This document shows, piece by piece, positions 62,249-64,000 of a stretch of 64,000 nucleotides of DNA. The position numbers were made by a program, and so were the translations under genes. Within the stretch, counting starts at the first letter, position 1. Each line of letters opens with the position of its first letter. The notes below the pieces were generated by a model that saw nothing but the letters and a program-made list of their open reading frames with translations, had not been told where the DNA came from and did no database searches. This DNA comes from UBA6168 sp039819485 (lineage in GTDB: Bacteria; Bacteroidota; Bacteroidia; Chitinophagales; Saprospiraceae), in assembly GCA_039819485.1 (NCBI GenBank), contig JBCBRY010000019.1, positions 31,115 through 95,114 of the forward strand, read 5' to 3'.

Positions 62249-63745
62249 TCATTTTTTTAACTCTTGCCGATCAATTTTCCCTGTGTCATTTTTAGGCAGT
62301 TCCGATAAAAATTCAATGTATTTTGGTACTTTGAATTTTGCCATTTTAGTGCGGCAATAATCAATTATTTCCGTTTCGGAAATATTTTCTTTTTTTACGA
62401 TAAATGCTTTTCCGACCTCTCCCCATTTTTTATCGGCCACTCCGATTACGGCGGCTTCGTTTATTTTTTCATGCGCAATTAAAACCCGTTCTATTTCGGC
62501 GGGATAAACATTTTCACCACCCGAAATAAACATGTTTTTTATTCGGTCAACAATAAACAAATAACCTTCTTCATCTTGCCGAACCATATCTCCTGTGTAA
62601 AACCAATTGTTTTTTATTGCTTTTTTTGACGCTTCTTCGTTTCGCCAATACCCGGGCGTTACCATGGGACCGCGCAACAGCAATTCGCCCGCTTCATTTA
62701 TTTCGGTTTCGTTTCCGTCGGGGCGGATGATCTTTGTTTGCACGTAAAAATTCTGACGGCCAATGGAGCCCTTTTTCCGGATGGCATCCCGCTGATGAAG
62801 GGAAGTCAAATTTGGCCCCACCTCCGTCATGCCATAACCTTGTCGGATCGGCACTCCTTTGGCGTCCCATTTTTCAATCAAAGGAACAGGCATTGGTTCA
62901 CCACCGACAATGATGTATTTTAAACTGGAAAAATCCGTCTGTTCAAATGCTGGTAAATCAGCCATCATCCCAAGCATGGTCGGCACGCCCATAAAAATAG
63001 TAACCTGCTCACTATCAATTAATTGAAGCACCTGTACCGGATCAAATTTTTTCATCAAACAGGTGTAACCGCCGTGGTGAAAAAAAGGAGTCGTCAACAC
63101 ATTCCACCCACCTGTATGGAAGGGCGGCATGCAATTGACCGTGCGGCTCTCCGTGTTCACGATGAGCGACATAGCGGTATTGATACTGTTCCAAAAAAGC
63201 ATTTTGTGGGTGTACAACGCACCTTTGGGAAAGCCGGTCGTGCCGGAAGTATATAAAATAAAAACAGGGTCGTTTACCTCGATCTTCATATTGTCGAAAA
63301 ATAAATCGTTGGCCGTATTTTTCCCTTTATTGCAAATTTGTTTCAGCTCATTTATTTCTAATAAATACGGAATATTTTTTTCAACAAATCCGGTTTTTAT
63401 TTTTTCCAAAAATTTATCTTCACAAATAATTAATCGGGGCTCACAGTTCTTTAACAAATAATCAATTTCTGTACTTGCCAGCCGGTAATTGACCGGCACT
63501 AAAATCAGTCCTGTTTTCTGAGCTACAGAAAAAAGAACCAGGTACTCTAAATTATTTTCTGCGAGTATGGCGACCCGATCTCCTTTTTTTAATTTGCAGG
63601 TTTGAATTAAATAATGAGCCAATCGGTTGGCCAATTTATTTAGTTCAAAAAATGTCAGTGCGCGACTGGTCTCGTACTCTTTAAAGGCTATTTTTTCTGG
63701 GCTGTAAACCGCCCATTTTGCTGCCCAATCATGGTGGTGCCACAT
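62249..63745 (-). CDS. Acyl-CoA synthetase (AMP-forming)
   Basis: 498 residues; ANL-superfamily ligase activating a carboxylic acid with ATP and CoA. Motifs: ILYTSGTTGFPKGALYTH (P-loop-like), QGYGMTEVGPN, YTGDMVRQDEEGYLFIVDRIKNMFISGGENVYPAEIE (hinge) and the C-terminal catalytic Lys in PKNDTGKIDRQEL. The length fits medium/long-chain or aryl-CoA ligases; substrate not determined. No pathway partner is visible in the window. Confidence 0.93.
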   Translation of the reverse strand: MWHHHDWAAKWAVYSPEKIAFKEYETSRALTFFELNKLANRLAHYLIQTCKLKKGDRVAILAENNLEYLVLFSVAQKTGLILVPVNYRLASTEIDYLLKNCEPRLIICEDKFLEKIKTGFVEKNIPYLLEINELKQICNKGKNTANDLFFDNMKIEVNDPVFILYTSGTTGFPKGALYTHKMLFWNSINTAMSLIVNTESRTVNCMPPFHTGGWNVLTTPFFHHGGYTCLMKKFDPVQVLQLIDSEQVTIFMGVPTMLGMMADLPAFEQTDFSSLKYIIVGGEPMPVPLIEKWDAKGVPIRQGYGMTEVGPNLTSLHQRDAIRKKGSIGRQNFYVQTKIIRPDGNETEINEAGELLLRGPMVTPGYWRNEEASKKAIKNNWFYTGDMVRQDEEGYLFIVDRIKNMFISGGENVYPAEIERVLIAHEKINEAAVIGVADKKWGEVGKAFIVKKENISETEIIDYCRTKMAKFKVPKYIEFLSELPKNDTGKIDRQELKK

Positions 63746-63820
63746 AATTATTTTTTTAAAAAAAATTATAGCTTTTATTTTTCTTCTCTCTTATCAGAAT
63801 TTAAATAACCCAAAGCTCGG

Positions 63821-63945
63821 CTGTCAAAAAAAATGACACTTTTCCTTTGCCTGAAAAAAGTTTGGAAACCATACAATCAAACATTTGCCAAAATAAAAGT
63901 GTCATTTTCAGTACTCCATATTTTTGTTCAGGCACTTACTTAAGT
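63821..63945. repeat. MITE-like dispersed repeat, copy D
   Basis: AAAATGACACTTTTCCTTTG at the left, CATTTGCCAAAATAAAAGTG at the right and the outer end TTTTTGTTCAGGCACTTACTTAA. It sits between the ligase gene and a possible plus-strand gene. Confidence 0.75.
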
Positions 63946-63949
63946 AACC

Positions 63950-64000
63950 ATGCAAGATTATTTACAATTAATGGGGCTCGATGCCCCCACAAATTGTAAA
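63950..64000 (+). CDS. Possible gene start cut by window edge
   Basis: An ATG at 63950 opens a frame of 17 codons (MQDYLQLMGLDAPTNCK) that runs off the right edge. Too short to assign; listed because the frame is open and begins just after a repeat. Confidence 0.3.
   Translation, partial: MQDYLQLMGLDAPTNCK

Overview
The window looks like the chromosome of a free-living Bacteroidota of the Saprospiraceae/Lewinella type. The evidence is several secreted proteins ending in type IX secretion (T9SS) sorting domains (type A and CHU_C-like type B), Bacteroidota-style TAnnTTTG promoter boxes, weak Shine-Dalgarno signals, AT-rich spacers full of dispersed inverted repeats, and a long LRR-ROC-COR protein. 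No rRNA, tRNA, CRISPR array or prophage was seen.

Layout. 0-3 kb: a cut-off eukaryote-like long-form glutaminase behind four 21-bp-phased repeats, a group III-type phosphofructokinase and a SWIM zinc-finger protein. 3.5-9.3 kb: a 1936-residue T9SS type B adhesin-like protein. 9.6-17.6 kb: a DUF1080 protein, a GNAT acetyltransferase, then a redox/stress cluster: two AraC regulators, an aldo/keto reductase, a small membrane protein, OsmC, thioredoxin, an AhpD-like CxxC protein and a cupredoxin-like protein. The OsmC and AhpD-like genes share a paired operator with the same geometry. 17.7-19.5 kb: cysE-cysM, the two last steps of cysteine synthesis. 19.5-23.4 kb: two secreted proteins of unknown role and an MFS transporter. 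23.8-27.6 kb: a pyruvate/indolepyruvate decarboxylase-like enzyme followed by an L-amino-acid-oxidase-like flavoprotein, probably an oxidation-decarboxylation pair. 28-35 kb: an orphan 480-residue protein, an AraC regulator divergent from a T9SS-exported serine hydrolase, and a TPR sensor histidine kinase. 35.8-42.6 kb: a secreted propeller-like protein without sorting domain, the LRR-ROC-COR protein with a C-terminal TIR/DUF4062-like module, and a REP-associated transposase embedded in its palindromic repeats. 42.7-46 kb: a DUF1800-DUF1501 pair. 46.5-51.5 kb: a DUF6624 protein and an Nramp-like transporter/dehydrogenase/TIM-barrel gene set. 51.6-58.8 kb: an ankyrin-phosphatase fusion, a glycosidase-like T9SS protein, and a subtilase with a separate lipoprotein resembling its propeptide. 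59.5-63.7 kb: a STAND-like ATPase with TPRs and an acyl-CoA synthetase.

Most notable points: (1) a subtilase next to a lipoprotein that is a free-standing copy of its propeptide fold, a candidate protease-inhibitor pair; (2) a small MITE-like family (~130 bp, TGACACTTTT terminal repeats) with one copy nested inside another; (3) the transposase with its REP units; (4) several regulatory arrays with exact 21-bp phasing; (5) two large signalling NTPases, one with a terminal module typical of conflict proteins. All assignments come from reading the sequence; no database search was run.
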